Shown: positions 1-8,077 of the stretch, in pieces
Layout of the letters: each line of letters starts with the position of its first letter
How positions within the stretch are numbered: position 1 is the stretch's first letter
Assembly (NCBI GenBank): GCA_934119935.1
Contig: CAKOSX010000002.1
Location: 62,001 to 126,000 of the forward strand
Direction: 5' to 3'
DNA length: 64,000 nt
Source of the DNA: an uncultured Clostridia bacterium
GTDB taxonomy: Bacteria > Bacillota > Clostridia > TANB77 > CAG-508
The notes under the pieces: generated by a model
Told to the model about the DNA's origin: nothing
The model's database searches: none
The model's input: only the letters and a program-made list of their open reading frames with translations
Position numbers and translations under genes: made by a program

Positions 1-1301
1 AGAGATTATTTAATGAATATTTAAAACCATATTGGCAAGATGATATTAAGAATGACACAACCTGGCAGAAGATTGCAGACATTCCAGACCAAGAATTATG
101 GAATGCTCATATGGAAAGAAAAGTTAAGCTTTTAAAATTAGTAAAGGAAAATATAACAAATAGATTAAAAAGAGAAGGATATCGTTATAGTGATATAAAT
201 GATATTACATCAAAATTAGATCCAAATGCTTTAACAATAGGATTTTCTAGAAGATTTGCTACATATAAGAGAGCTACTTTAATATTTAAAGATTTAGAGA
301 GAATAACACAAATACTAAATGAGGCTGGAAAACCAGTTCAAATAATATTTGCAGGAAAGGCGCATCCATCAGATAACGGAGGAAAAGATTTAATAAGATA
401 TATTCACGAATTATCTATGAAGCCTCAATTTAAAGGTAAGATTTTCTTACTAGAAAACTACAACATAGGTATATCTAAATATTTAGTAAGTGGTGTTGAT
501 GTATGGCTAAATAATCCAAGAAGACCAATGGAAGCATCTGGTACATCAGGACAAAAGGCAGCTGTAAATGGCGTTATAAACTTTAGCGTGCTTGATGGCT
601 GGTGGGCAGAAGGATACAACCAGAAAAATGGTTGGACAATAGGAACCAATGCCGAATATTCTTCTTATGAAGAACAAGATAATGCTGATAGCGAGAGTAT
701 TTATCAAACATTAGAAAATAAAATAATTCCAACATTCTTCGATAAAGATGAAAACGGAATATCTAAGAGATGGATGGAAATAATGAAGCAATCTATAATG
801 TCTAATGCCGGAAGATACAGCACTGCTAGAATGCTTATAGATTATACAAATAAATTCTATATGCCACTTTGCAATTTGTACAACAAATACTACACAGATT
901 TATCATCAGTTGCAGAATTTAATAGTTGGAAAAACAATTTATATTCGAACTGGAATGATATAACGATAAAACAAGAAAAGGGTAACTTAGATAATATCAC
1001 AGTAGATGCTGGAAACAATATTACAGTTAGATGTAAAGTATATCTACCAAACATTGATAAAAACTCTATAGAAGCACAAGTTTACTACGGGCAAATAATG
1101 GAAAATGGTATAGTAGATAAAATTCAAATAATACCAATGAATTTAATAGGCAGTGACGATGAAAAGAGAGAATATGAGTATGAAGCAACAGTTGAACTTA
1201 CAACTGGCGGAAACTATGGTTATACATTTAGAGTAATGCCTAAAAATGAAATGTTATTAGACCCAGCAAACTTGGATTTAGTAAAATGGATAACAAAATA
1301 A
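1..1301 (+). CDS. glgP: Alpha-glucan (glycogen/maltodextrin) phosphorylase, 3' part
   Basis: Partial gene cut by the left window edge; codons are open from base 3, so the first ATG at 111 is internal. About 432 C-terminal residues are present. They match GT35 alpha-glucan phosphorylases of the DUF3417-containing type: a GFSRRFATYKRA segment, a FAGKAHPSD segment, and EASGTSGQKAAVNG, which carries the lysine expected to hold pyridoxal phosphate. The enzyme releases glucose-1-phosphate from storage glucans in the cytoplasm. The C-terminal 100 residues look like the beta-rich tail of this subfamily. A hairpin terminator follows directly, so the gene ends its transcription unit. Family call is strong; substrate (glycogen or maltodextrin) is inferred. 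Confidence 0.9.
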   Translation, partial: RLFNEYLKPYWQDDIKNDTTWQKIADIPDQELWNAHMERKVKLLKLVKENITNRLKREGYRYSDINDITSKLDPNALTIGFSRRFATYKRATLIFKDLERITQILNEAGKPVQIIFAGKAHPSDNGGKDLIRYIHELSMKPQFKGKIFLLENYNIGISKYLVSGVDVWLNNPRRPMEASGTSGQKAAVNGVINFSVLDGWWAEGYNQKNGWTIGTNAEYSSYEEQDNADSESIYQTLENKIIPTFFDKDENGISKRWMEIMKQSIMSNAGRYSTARMLIDYTNKFYMPLCNLYNKYYTDLSSVAEFNSWKNNLYSNWNDITIKQEKGNLDNITVDAGNNITVRCKVYLPNIDKNSIEAQVYYGQIMENGIVDKIQIIPMNLIGSDDEKREYEYEATVELTTGGNYGYTFRVMPKNEMLLDPANLDLVKWITK

Positions 1302-1313
1302 TTAGACCAAAAG

Positions 1314-1340
1314 AAAAGCCTTGACGCACAAGGCTTTTTG
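1314..1340 (+). terminator. Rho-independent terminator of glgP
   Basis: Perfect 10-bp stem AAAAGCCTTG / CAAGGCTTTT with a 5-nt loop, running into T residues. Confidence 0.85.
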
Positions 1341-1349
1341 TAATATAAT
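1321..1349 (+). promoter_or_regulatory. Sigma-A-type promoter for lysS, overlapping the glgP terminator
   Basis: TTGACG (1321-1326), 17-bp spacer, TATAAT (1344-1349). The -35 box lies inside the terminator hairpin of the upstream gene. Confidence 0.65.
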
Positions 1350-1419
1350 GGTTACATAATTTTAAAGAGAAAATGCAAAGTTTTGGAAAAGCTTTGTTTT
1401 TTAGAAAGGGTTGTTAAAT

Positions 1420-2910
1420 ATGGCAGACATAAAAGAATTAATGCAAGTACGTAGAGACAAAATGCAAAAGTTAATAGATAATGGTGTAAATGTACACCCA
1501 GAGAGATATGAGAGAACACATCAAATTAAAGAAGCAAGAGAATTACCAGATGGAACAAAAGATGTTTCGATTGCTGGAAGAGTAATGTCTAAGAGAAAAT
1601 TAGGAAAAATAAGCTTCTTAGATTTAAGAGATTTAGAAGGACATCTTCAATTAGTTATTAAAAAAGAAGATTTGGGAGAAGATGTATATAAATTCTTACA
1701 CGAAACAGTTGATATTGGTGATTTCATTGGAGTAAAAGGAGAAATATTTACAACTCAAGCGGGAGAAAAATCACTTCAAGTTTATGAATATACATTCTTA
1801 GGAAAGGCAATTCGTCCACTTCCAGAAAAATTCCATGGTTTAACAGACCAAGATGCAGTATACAGAGAGAGACATCTTGATTTAATAATGAACGATGATG
1901 CTAAAAAGAGATTTGTATTAAGAACAAAGTTTATCAGATTAATGAGAGAATTCTTAGATACACATGAATTTTTAGAGGTAGACACACCAGTTCTTCAAAA
2001 TACAGCTTCTGGAGCAACAGCAAAACCATTCATAACACACCACAATGCATTAGACATGGACGTATATTTAAGAATATCTCCAGAATTAACATTGAAAAAG
2101 CTTATAATTGGTGGATTTTCAAATGTATATGAAATTGCAAGAGACTTCAGAAATGAGGGAATGGATGCAAACCATTTACAAGACTTCACAATGGTTGAAG
2201 GATACAGTGCTTATTGGTGCTATAGAGATAATATGAAATTTTTAAGAGAAATGGTTATATATATATTATCAAAATTATTCGATGGAAACTTGAATATCAA
2301 AATTGGAGAGCAAGAAATTGACTTCGGAGGAGAATGGCAAGTAGTATCATTCAGAGATTTAATACTTAAAGACTGTGGAATAGATATTGACAAATTCGAA
2401 ACAGCAGAAAGCTTACTTGCAGAGATAAAAGCAAAAGGAATAAAATTAGAGGCAGACAACTTAGAACAATTAGGAAGAGGAAATTTAATAGATACATTAT
2501 ACAAAAAGGTAAGCAGACCAAACATAATAAATCCAACATATCTAATTGAACACCCAATAGATTTATCTCCACTTGCTAGAAGCAATGATGAAAATCCAAA
2601 ATTGACAGATAGATTCCAATTAGTAGTAAATGGACAAGAAATAATAAATGGATATTCAGAGCTTGTAGACTGTGACGAACAAGAAAGAAGATTTATAGAG
2701 CAAGCTGAATTAAAGGCAAATGGTGATGAAGAAGCAATGAGCATAGACACAGAATATATAAGAGCTATGCAATATGGTATGCCACCAATTTCTGGTTGGG
2801 GACTTGGAATAGATAGATTCTTACAATTCTTAACAAACAGTGATAACATAAGAGATGTAGTTCTATACCCATTAATGAAACCAAGAGCAGCAGAAGAAAG
2901 CGAAGAATAA
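1420..2910 (+). CDS. lysS: Lysyl-tRNA synthetase, class II
   Basis: Charges tRNA-Lys in the cytoplasm. The 496-residue product has the expected order: an N-terminal OB-fold anticodon-binding domain (about residues 50-150, containing AGRVMSKRKLGKISFLDLRD) and a class II catalytic core with motif 2 (YEIARDFRNEGMDANHLQDF) and motif 3 (GWGLGIDRFLQFL). ATG 1420 is chosen because AGAAAGGG ends 9 nt upstream; the TTG at 1411 abuts this site and cannot be served by it. Monocistronic: own promoter and own terminator. Confidence 0.97.
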   Translation: MADIKELMQVRRDKMQKLIDNGVNVHPERYERTHQIKEARELPDGTKDVSIAGRVMSKRKLGKISFLDLRDLEGHLQLVIKKEDLGEDVYKFLHETVDIGDFIGVKGEIFTTQAGEKSLQVYEYTFLGKAIRPLPEKFHGLTDQDAVYRERHLDLIMNDDAKKRFVLRTKFIRLMREFLDTHEFLEVDTPVLQNTASGATAKPFITHHNALDMDVYLRISPELTLKKLIIGGFSNVYEIARDFRNEGMDANHLQDFTMVEGYSAYWCYRDNMKFLREMVIYILSKLFDGNLNIKIGEQEIDFGGEWQVVSFRDLILKDCGIDIDKFETAESLLAEIKAKGIKLEADNLEQLGRGNLIDTLYKKVSRPNIINPTYLIEHPIDLSPLARSNDENPKLTDRFQLVVNGQEIINGYSELVDCDEQERRFIEQAELKANGDEEAMSIDTEYIRAMQYGMPPISGWGLGIDRFLQFLTNSDNIRDVVLYPLMKPRAAEESEE

Positions 2911-2917
2911 TAGATTG

Positions 2918-2951
2918 AAAGAGTGACTTAATTTTAAGTTGCTCTTTTTGT
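2918..2951 (+). terminator. Rho-independent terminator of lysS
   Basis: Stem AAAGAGTGACTTAA / TTAAGTTGCTCTTT (two G-T pairs) followed by TTTTTG. Confidence 0.8.
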
Positions 2952-3018
2952 GTGGTATAATTGTTAAATAAATATCATAAAAATATTGTTGAAAAAAGAA
3001 AGTATCGGTTTGGAATTA

Positions 3019-3047
3019 TTGACTATGGCAACATAATGTTGTAAAAT
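3019..3047 (+). promoter_or_regulatory. Promoter of the beta-CASP RNase gene
   Basis: TTGACT (3019-3024), 17-bp spacer, TAAAAT (3042-3047). A second possible start is an extended -10 (TGGTATAAT) ending at 2961. Confidence 0.6.
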
Positions 3048-3056
3048 AAAAACATG

Positions 3057-3077
3057 AAATGTTTGCATAAAACATTT
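3057..3077 (+). promoter_or_regulatory. 5'-UTR hairpin before the beta-CASP RNase gene
   Basis: Perfect inverted repeat AAATGTTT, loop GCATA, AAACATTT, about 30 nt before the ribosome binding site. Confidence 0.45.
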
Positions 3078-3119
3078 TAAAGCTAATTAACTTTATTATT
3101 TTTTGATTGGAGGATTATT

Positions 3120-4535
3120 ATGGGTTCAAAAGACCGGCTCTACGCAGACATCATGGCTGTGCATCCAGAGGTAACTGGCTCATGCAATCTGGTTATTGTA
3201 AAACAGCCAGATAATAGCACGGTCAAATTTGTTGTTGATTGTGGCCTCTTTCAAGAGAGGCAGTACAGCAAGAACAATGAGAGTTTGCCTTTCATCCCGG
3301 CTAACATCGATTTTTGTTTGGTTACGCATAATCATGTGGATCATGTTGGTCGCTTGCCTTTTATGGTGAGTAAGGGTTACAACCAAGAGATCTATATGAC
3401 TGAGACAACTGCAAAGCTCTTGCCTTTGGCTTTGGAAGATAGCTATAAGGTGCTAAGAGATGTTGCAAAACGGCAGAACCATTCGCCGTTGTACAGCGAG
3501 AGTGATGTGTCCCAAACCATGAGACTGATTCATCCTTGCAAGTATAATGAGACTATCCAGATTCGCCCGAATATTAAGGCAACATTCTTTATGAATGGCC
3601 ACTTGATGGGAGCTTCTAGCATTCTCGTTCAAATCAGTTGGGAGGGATACGAAACAATTAATTTGTTCTTTAGCGGAGACTACAACAACAAGAACATGTT
3701 CTTTGATGTACCAGACCTTCCGGATTGGGTACTTGACCTTCCACTTACGTTGGTTCAGGAATCCACTTATGGAAACATGGACTCCTATGAGGTTACGAGC
3801 TGCTTTAAGCAGAATGTACTGAGGTGCCTCGAACATGGTGGTACGATTGTTGCACCAGTCTTTTCGCTGGGACGTTCGCAGGAAATTCTGTATGAGGTTA
3901 AATGCATGCAGGACGATGGCTCTTTGGATGTAAATGTGCCGATTTATTTCGATGGAAAGCTTGGCATCAGATATACCACGCTTTACTTGAAAGATGGACT
4001 GGACATCAAGGAAGATATGAAAAACTTCCTTCCGAAGAACCTTACCTTTGTGGACAAGGTTAATCGTGGCGAAGTCTTGACGAGTACTATGCCTAAGATT
4101 ATCCTTACCACTTCTGGCATGGGATCGTATGGTCCTGCACAGGTGTATATTCCAGAGTATTTGACCAGAAGAAATTCGCTTATCCACTTCACGGGCTATA
4201 CCACAGAAGGTACGCTCGGTGCAAGACTTAAAGAGGCTGAAGTCGGCACGGCAGTTCAGATTGGTGGTACGCTTGTTAAAAAGTATGCACAGGTCGAATA
4301 CACCACCGAATATTCTGCTCACGCAAAGGCAGATGAGATGATTGACTTCCTCAAGAAGTTCAAACACCTTAAGTTGGTCCTTGTGAATCACGGAGAGGCT
4401 GATACAAAGCAAATATTTGCAGAAAGGATTATCAACGAAGTTGACACTGAAAGGGTCGGAATTCTGGGAAGTGGTTACTTCTTCCGTGTGAATCACGAAG
4501 GCCTTATCAAGAGCCTGTCGACAAAATTCGAATAA
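3120..4535 (+). CDS. Metallo-beta-lactamase-fold RNase with beta-CASP domain
   Basis: A 471-residue two-metal nuclease of the CPSF/Ysh1-like branch (COG1236 type), expected to cut RNA. Visible metal motifs: HNHVDH (about residues 70-75), NGHLMGA, and SGDYNN. Beta-CASP motifs: ESTYG (motif A), SAHA (motif B) and the His of LVNHGE (motif C). The segment TSGMGSYGPAQVYIPEYL is typical of the RNA-specificity region. ATG 3120 follows TTGGAGGA. The gene has its own promoter, 5' hairpin and terminator. Its composition is markedly more GC-rich, with many CTT, ATC and GGC codons, than lysS or recJ; only the adjacent PhoH gene is similar. Recent transfer is inferred. RNA rather than DNA as substrate is a family inference. 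Confidence 0.87.
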   Translation: MGSKDRLYADIMAVHPEVTGSCNLVIVKQPDNSTVKFVVDCGLFQERQYSKNNESLPFIPANIDFCLVTHNHVDHVGRLPFMVSKGYNQEIYMTETTAKLLPLALEDSYKVLRDVAKRQNHSPLYSESDVSQTMRLIHPCKYNETIQIRPNIKATFFMNGHLMGASSILVQISWEGYETINLFFSGDYNNKNMFFDVPDLPDWVLDLPLTLVQESTYGNMDSYEVTSCFKQNVLRCLEHGGTIVAPVFSLGRSQEILYEVKCMQDDGSLDVNVPIYFDGKLGIRYTTLYLKDGLDIKEDMKNFLPKNLTFVDKVNRGEVLTSTMPKIILTTSGMGSYGPAQVYIPEYLTRRNSLIHFTGYTTEGTLGARLKEAEVGTAVQIGGTLVKKYAQVEYTTEYSAHAKADEMIDFLKKFKHLKLVLVNHGEADTKQIFAERIINEVDTERVGILGSGYFFRVNHEGLIKSLSTKFE

Positions 4536-4553
4536 AATAATTCATACAACGTG

Positions 4554-4584
4554 CTGGGGCTCCCTTTTTGGGAGCCTCAGTTTG
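4554..4584 (+). terminator. Rho-independent terminator of the beta-CASP RNase gene
   Basis: 11-bp stem CTGGGGCTCCC / GGGAGCCTCAG with a TTTTT loop, then TTTGT. Confidence 0.8.
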
Positions 4585-4638
4585 TGCTATATAAGGAAAA
4601 ATATTATGTAAATATTTATTAAAATTTGAAAGGATTCA

Positions 4639-4667
4639 TTGAAAATTGTAATTATAAATGATATAAT
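4639..4667 (+). promoter_or_regulatory. Promoter of the PIN-PhoH gene
   Basis: TTGAAA (4639-4644), 17-bp spacer, TATAAT (4662-4667). Confidence 0.75.
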
Positions 4668-4691
4668 ATAAGAAGTTCGAATACACACACA

Positions 4692-4717
4692 GTTCTGAAA
4701 CATACTATTTTCAGAAC
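4692..4717 (+). promoter_or_regulatory. Perfect inverted repeat in the PhoH 5' UTR
   Basis: GTTCTGAAA, 8-nt loop, TTTCAGAAC. It lies about 20 nt downstream of the predicted transcript start and ends 10 nt before AAAGGAG. It could be an operator or an RNA hairpin. Confidence 0.55.
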
Positions 4718-4743
4718 GCAATTTGCAAAGGAGTTATATACAA

Positions 4744-6105
4744 ATGAAAAAAGTATTCGTTTTGAGGACGGAAGCTTTGTTGGCATCTAAGGATCCGACT
4801 TTGAGATTTGGCGACGACAATACTATTGTTGTGCCTATGGCAATTCTCCAGAACCTTTATCGGTACAAGGGTGTGCCGGAAAAGATGAGCATGGCAAGTA
4901 GGTTCGTAGAGTATATCGACAGCCTTCCCCAGAATGATTTGCTTTCCGAGGAAGGCTTCAAGCAGGAAAACGGTAGTTACCTGCGCATTGTGGATAATGG
5001 ACCTATTGAGCAGGAAATTGCTAATTTGGCAGATTTTTCGCGGCTTGACCATAGAGTTTTCCAGGTTTGTAAGGATTTGAAGAAAAAGAGCAAAAAGGTT
5101 ATCTTGATTTCTAGAAATCCGAATATCCGTCTGAAGGGCAATCAGCTTGGAATTGATACTGAGCTGTTTAAAGACGAGATTTTCCCTAAACCTTGTGATC
5201 AATATAAGGGGATAGTCGAAGTTTTCATGCCTGGGAGCTCACTGGAAAAAATGTTCACCGATGAAAGAGGAGTTCCTGTAGAGGAAGTGTACCAGTATGA
5301 AAATTTCGACTGGATTGAAAACGAGTTCGTCGAGATTGTCAGTGACACTTCTAAGGCCATAGGACGTTATACCAATGGACGAATTGTTCGCCTTAAGTAT
5401 GACAAGAGCATCCCGGGAGGACATAAGGCTCTCAATGTAGAGCAGGTTGTATTCTGGGAATCCTTGCTTATGCCGCCTGATATAGCACCATTGGTTGTTA
5501 CGAAAGGTGTTGCAGGTACCGGAAAAACCTATTGTTCTTTGGCAATGGCATTGAATGCGATTGAAAAGAAAGGGGACAAGAAAAAGCAGACATATAAGCA
5601 GATTATTGTTGCAACTCCCACTGTCACGGTGGCAAACGAAGAACTGGGCTTTTTGCCTGGTGAAATCGATGATAAGGTGGGCCCGTATCTCGGCGGTATT
5701 GTTGATAATTTGAAGGAGATTCTCAGACCGAAATTTCCGGATTTCACAAATGCTGAGCTGAAGAAGAAGGCAATGGAATTCTTCGAGAGAGGAGACATCG
5801 AAATTCAGCCGATTGGATTCCTGCGTGGTCGCACAATTCCGAACACGGTGTTTATCATCGATGAAACGCAGAATATAAAGCCGTGCGATATCAAGGACAT
5901 TGTTACGCGTTCTGCCGAAGGTTCGAAGTTCATCTTCTTGGGAGACGCTGACCAGGTTAACAATCCCGCGCTTAATTCGCGCTACAACGGTTTGGTGTAC
6001 CTGAGTGAAAAGATGAAAGGCAACCCGCATACCTTCCAGATTACGCTTAACAGCAAGAAGTCTGTTAGAAGCAAGTTGGCACAGGAGGCACTTGACATTC
6101 TCTAA
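4744..6105 (+). CDS. PIN domain-PhoH family ATPase (YlaK type)
   Basis: A 453-residue fusion of an N-terminal PIN-type nuclease domain (about residues 1-150; begins KKVFVLRTEALL) and a C-terminal PhoH P-loop ATPase. Walker A is GVAGTGKT (about residues 253-260). Walker B is VFIIDETQN (about 368), followed by FLGDADQVNNP, the helicase-like sensor motif. Mycobacterial PhoH2 proteins of this architecture are RNA helicase/RNases, so an RNA-processing role is likely. AAAGGAG ends 10 nt before ATG 4744; the in-frame TTG at 4723 lies ahead of that site and is rejected. GC content and codon use match the upstream RNase gene, not the other neighbours. Confidence 0.88.
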   Translation: MKKVFVLRTEALLASKDPTLRFGDDNTIVVPMAILQNLYRYKGVPEKMSMASRFVEYIDSLPQNDLLSEEGFKQENGSYLRIVDNGPIEQEIANLADFSRLDHRVFQVCKDLKKKSKKVILISRNPNIRLKGNQLGIDTELFKDEIFPKPCDQYKGIVEVFMPGSSLEKMFTDERGVPVEEVYQYENFDWIENEFVEIVSDTSKAIGRYTNGRIVRLKYDKSIPGGHKALNVEQVVFWESLLMPPDIAPLVVTKGVAGTGKTYCSLAMALNAIEKKGDKKKQTYKQIIVATPTVTVANEELGFLPGEIDDKVGPYLGGIVDNLKEILRPKFPDFTNAELKKKAMEFFERGDIEIQPIGFLRGRTIPNTVFIIDETQNIKPCDIKDIVTRSAEGSKFIFLGDADQVNNPALNSRYNGLVYLSEKMKGNPHTFQITLNSKKSVRSKLAQEALDIL

Positions 6106-6355
6106 TAGACAGGAGAAGAGAAAAAATTAAAAAAGTAGAAAGTACAAGATTTTATTCTGGAAATCTGCTAAACTCCATAGCAAAGAAACAGGAGGCGAAA
6201 TTTTCGCCTCCTGTTTTCCTATGATATTGAAAAATGTTTTAAACATAGAGAAGAAGCTCTTTTTAGAATAATTTTTTTGCCCTAAATGCTTGTATTTTTG
6301 GGCTGTTTGTTATAAAATATTGTCAATATTATGTTAAAAAGATAAGGAGAAAAAT
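6106..6355 (+). promoter_or_regulatory. PhoH-recJ spacer with terminator and weak recJ promoter
   Basis: Holds the terminator at 6186-6217 and a possible recJ promoter, TTGTAT (6290-6295), 17-bp spacer, TAAAAT (6313-6318). No gene seen. Confidence 0.4.
6186..6217 (+). terminator. Rho-independent terminator of the PhoH gene
   Basis: Long perfect stem AAACAGGAGGCGAAA / TTTCGCCTCCTGTTT followed by T. Confidence 0.85.
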
Positions 6356-8047
6356 TTGAATAAAAAATGGGAATTAAACGAAGCAAATGATGCACTGATT
6401 AACAAGATATCAGAAGAATTTAACGTAAGTAAATTGGTTGCAAATATTATTGCAAATAAAGGATTAACAAACAGTGATGAAATAGAAGTTTTTTTGCACC
6501 CAAGGAGGACAGATTTTCATGATCCGTTCATGATGCCTGACATGGAGAAGGCGGTAGATAGAGTCGTTAAGGCAATTGAGACTCACGAGAAGGTTGCAAT
6601 TTATGGAGATTATGATGTTGATGGAATTACGAGTAGCACTGTTTTGAAGAGATTTTTAGCTGAGAGAGGGCTTGAAACAGATGTGTATATTCCTAATAGA
6701 TTGCATGAAGGGTATGGATTAAATGAGAATGCGATAAGAGAAATTGCAGATACTAAACATACATTGATTATAACGGTTGATTGTGGAATTACTGGAAACA
6801 AAGAGATTGAACTTGCAAAGTCACTCGGAATAGATACTGTTGTGACTGACCACCACGAACCAACCGAAACATTACCAGATGCGATTGCGGTGGTTGATTG
6901 TAAGAGAAAAGATAATGAGTATCCATTTAATGGACTAGCCGGTGTAGGAGTTGCATTTAAATTAACTCAGGCTATTTCGATGAGGCTGGGAGTAAGAGAA
7001 GAGGAATATCTAAAATACTTAGACTTAGTATGTGTTGGAACAATTTCTGATATTGTTCCACTTGTAGACGAAAATAGAACTATATCAAAATTAGGATTGA
7101 AACTAGTTAGACAGACACGAAATATTGGTTTAAAAGTATTATTAGATAGTATTGGTTATAAAAAAATAGATTCTACGGCAATATCTTTTGGAGTTGCTCC
7201 AAGAATAAATGCGTGTGGAAGAATGGGACATGAGAAAGAGGCTTTGGAGCTATTTTTAACAGATAGCAAAGAAGAAGCTGAGAAAATAACACAGAATTTA
7301 AATGCGTATAACTTAGAGCGCCAAGAGATTGAAAAGAGAATATTTAATGAAGCTCAAAAGATGATGGAAGACCCAGAACAGCAAAAACTTCCATGCATAG
7401 TATTAGGTGGAGAAAACTGGCACCATGGTGTTATTGGAATTGTTTCATCAAAGATTACAGACATGTATTTTAAGCCTAGCGTATTGCTTTGCTACGAGGA
7501 CGATTTAGCTCGTGGTTCTGGAAGAAGTATTCCTGGGTTTGACTTGCATGAGGCATTAGAAAAATGTAGTACGTACATCAAGCAATTTGGTGGACACAGC
7601 ATGGCAATTGGAATTACGATAGAAAAAGATAATTTTGAAAAATTTAAAAAAGAGTTTGAAGAATATGCTGAAAAATCTAATATTTCATCTATCGTTCCAG
7701 TAATTAAAATAGATGAAAAAGTACAATTACAAGATATCAGCATAAAAGATATAAAAGACTTAGAATTGCTAGAACCATTTGGAGAAGGAAATAAGATGCC
7801 ATTGTTCCAGATTAGCAATTTAAAAATAACATCAATCAGAACACTTTCGGAAGGAAAGCACTTGAAAGCAATGCTTCAAGACGAAAACAAATACATAGAC
7901 ACAATAGGATTTAATCTGGGAAATATATCTTCTGAATATGCGATAGGTTCAAAAGTAGATGTTGTAGGAAACTTAGAGATAAATAGTTATAAGGGAATGG
8001 AAAATATACAAATTAATCTAAAAGATATGAGACATAGCATAAGCTAA
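6356..8047 (+). CDS. recJ: Single-stranded-DNA-specific exonuclease RecJ
   Basis: 5'-3' ssDNA exonuclease acting in recombination and repair. The 563-residue product contains the DHH-family motifs YGDYDVDG (about residue 82), VDCGITG and TDHHEP (about 161), and the DHHA1 motif HHGVIGI (about 355). A C-terminal OB-like region follows. The start is TTG 6356: AAGGAG lies 6 nt upstream and there is no nearby ATG. The gene sits 30 bp before relA with no terminator between them, so the two are probably co-transcribed. Composition returns to the AT-rich background immediately after the GC-rich cassette. Confidence 0.95.
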   Translation: MNKKWELNEANDALINKISEEFNVSKLVANIIANKGLTNSDEIEVFLHPRRTDFHDPFMMPDMEKAVDRVVKAIETHEKVAIYGDYDVDGITSSTVLKRFLAERGLETDVYIPNRLHEGYGLNENAIREIADTKHTLIITVDCGITGNKEIELAKSLGIDTVVTDHHEPTETLPDAIAVVDCKRKDNEYPFNGLAGVGVAFKLTQAISMRLGVREEEYLKYLDLVCVGTISDIVPLVDENRTISKLGLKLVRQTRNIGLKVLLDSIGYKKIDSTAISFGVAPRINACGRMGHEKEALELFLTDSKEEAEKITQNLNAYNLERQEIEKRIFNEAQKMMEDPEQQKLPCIVLGGENWHHGVIGIVSSKITDMYFKPSVLLCYEDDLARGSGRSIPGFDLHEALEKCSTYIKQFGGHSMAIGITIEKDNFEKFKKEFEEYAEKSNISSIVPVIKIDEKVQLQDISIKDIKDLELLEPFGEGNKMPLFQISNLKITSIRTLSEGKHLKAMLQDENKYIDTIGFNLGNISSEYAIGSKVDVVGNLEINSYKGMENIQINLKDMRHSIS

Positions 8048-8077
8048 AGTCTTTTAGATGTAAAGGGAGATGGTAGT

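Noticed and set aside
2220..2849. Minus-strand open frame of 209 codons opposite lysS
   Set aside because: The translated sequence is low-complexity Ser/Leu/Ile typical of antisense AT-rich coding DNA.
3453..4496. Long open frame (347 codons) on the minus strand opposite the beta-CASP RNase gene
   Set aside because: It lies entirely within a well-supported gene whose metal motifs are intact, has no ribosome site, and gives an anomalous protein; it is a by-product of the higher GC and codon bias.
4660..4690. tRNA T-arm-like GTTCGAAT near 4675
   Set aside because: No acceptor or anticodon stem can be drawn around it; it is promoter DNA of the PhoH gene.
5239..6030. Minus-strand open frame opposite the PhoH gene
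   Set aside because: Same reason: antisense to clear Walker A/B coding sequence, with no expression signals.
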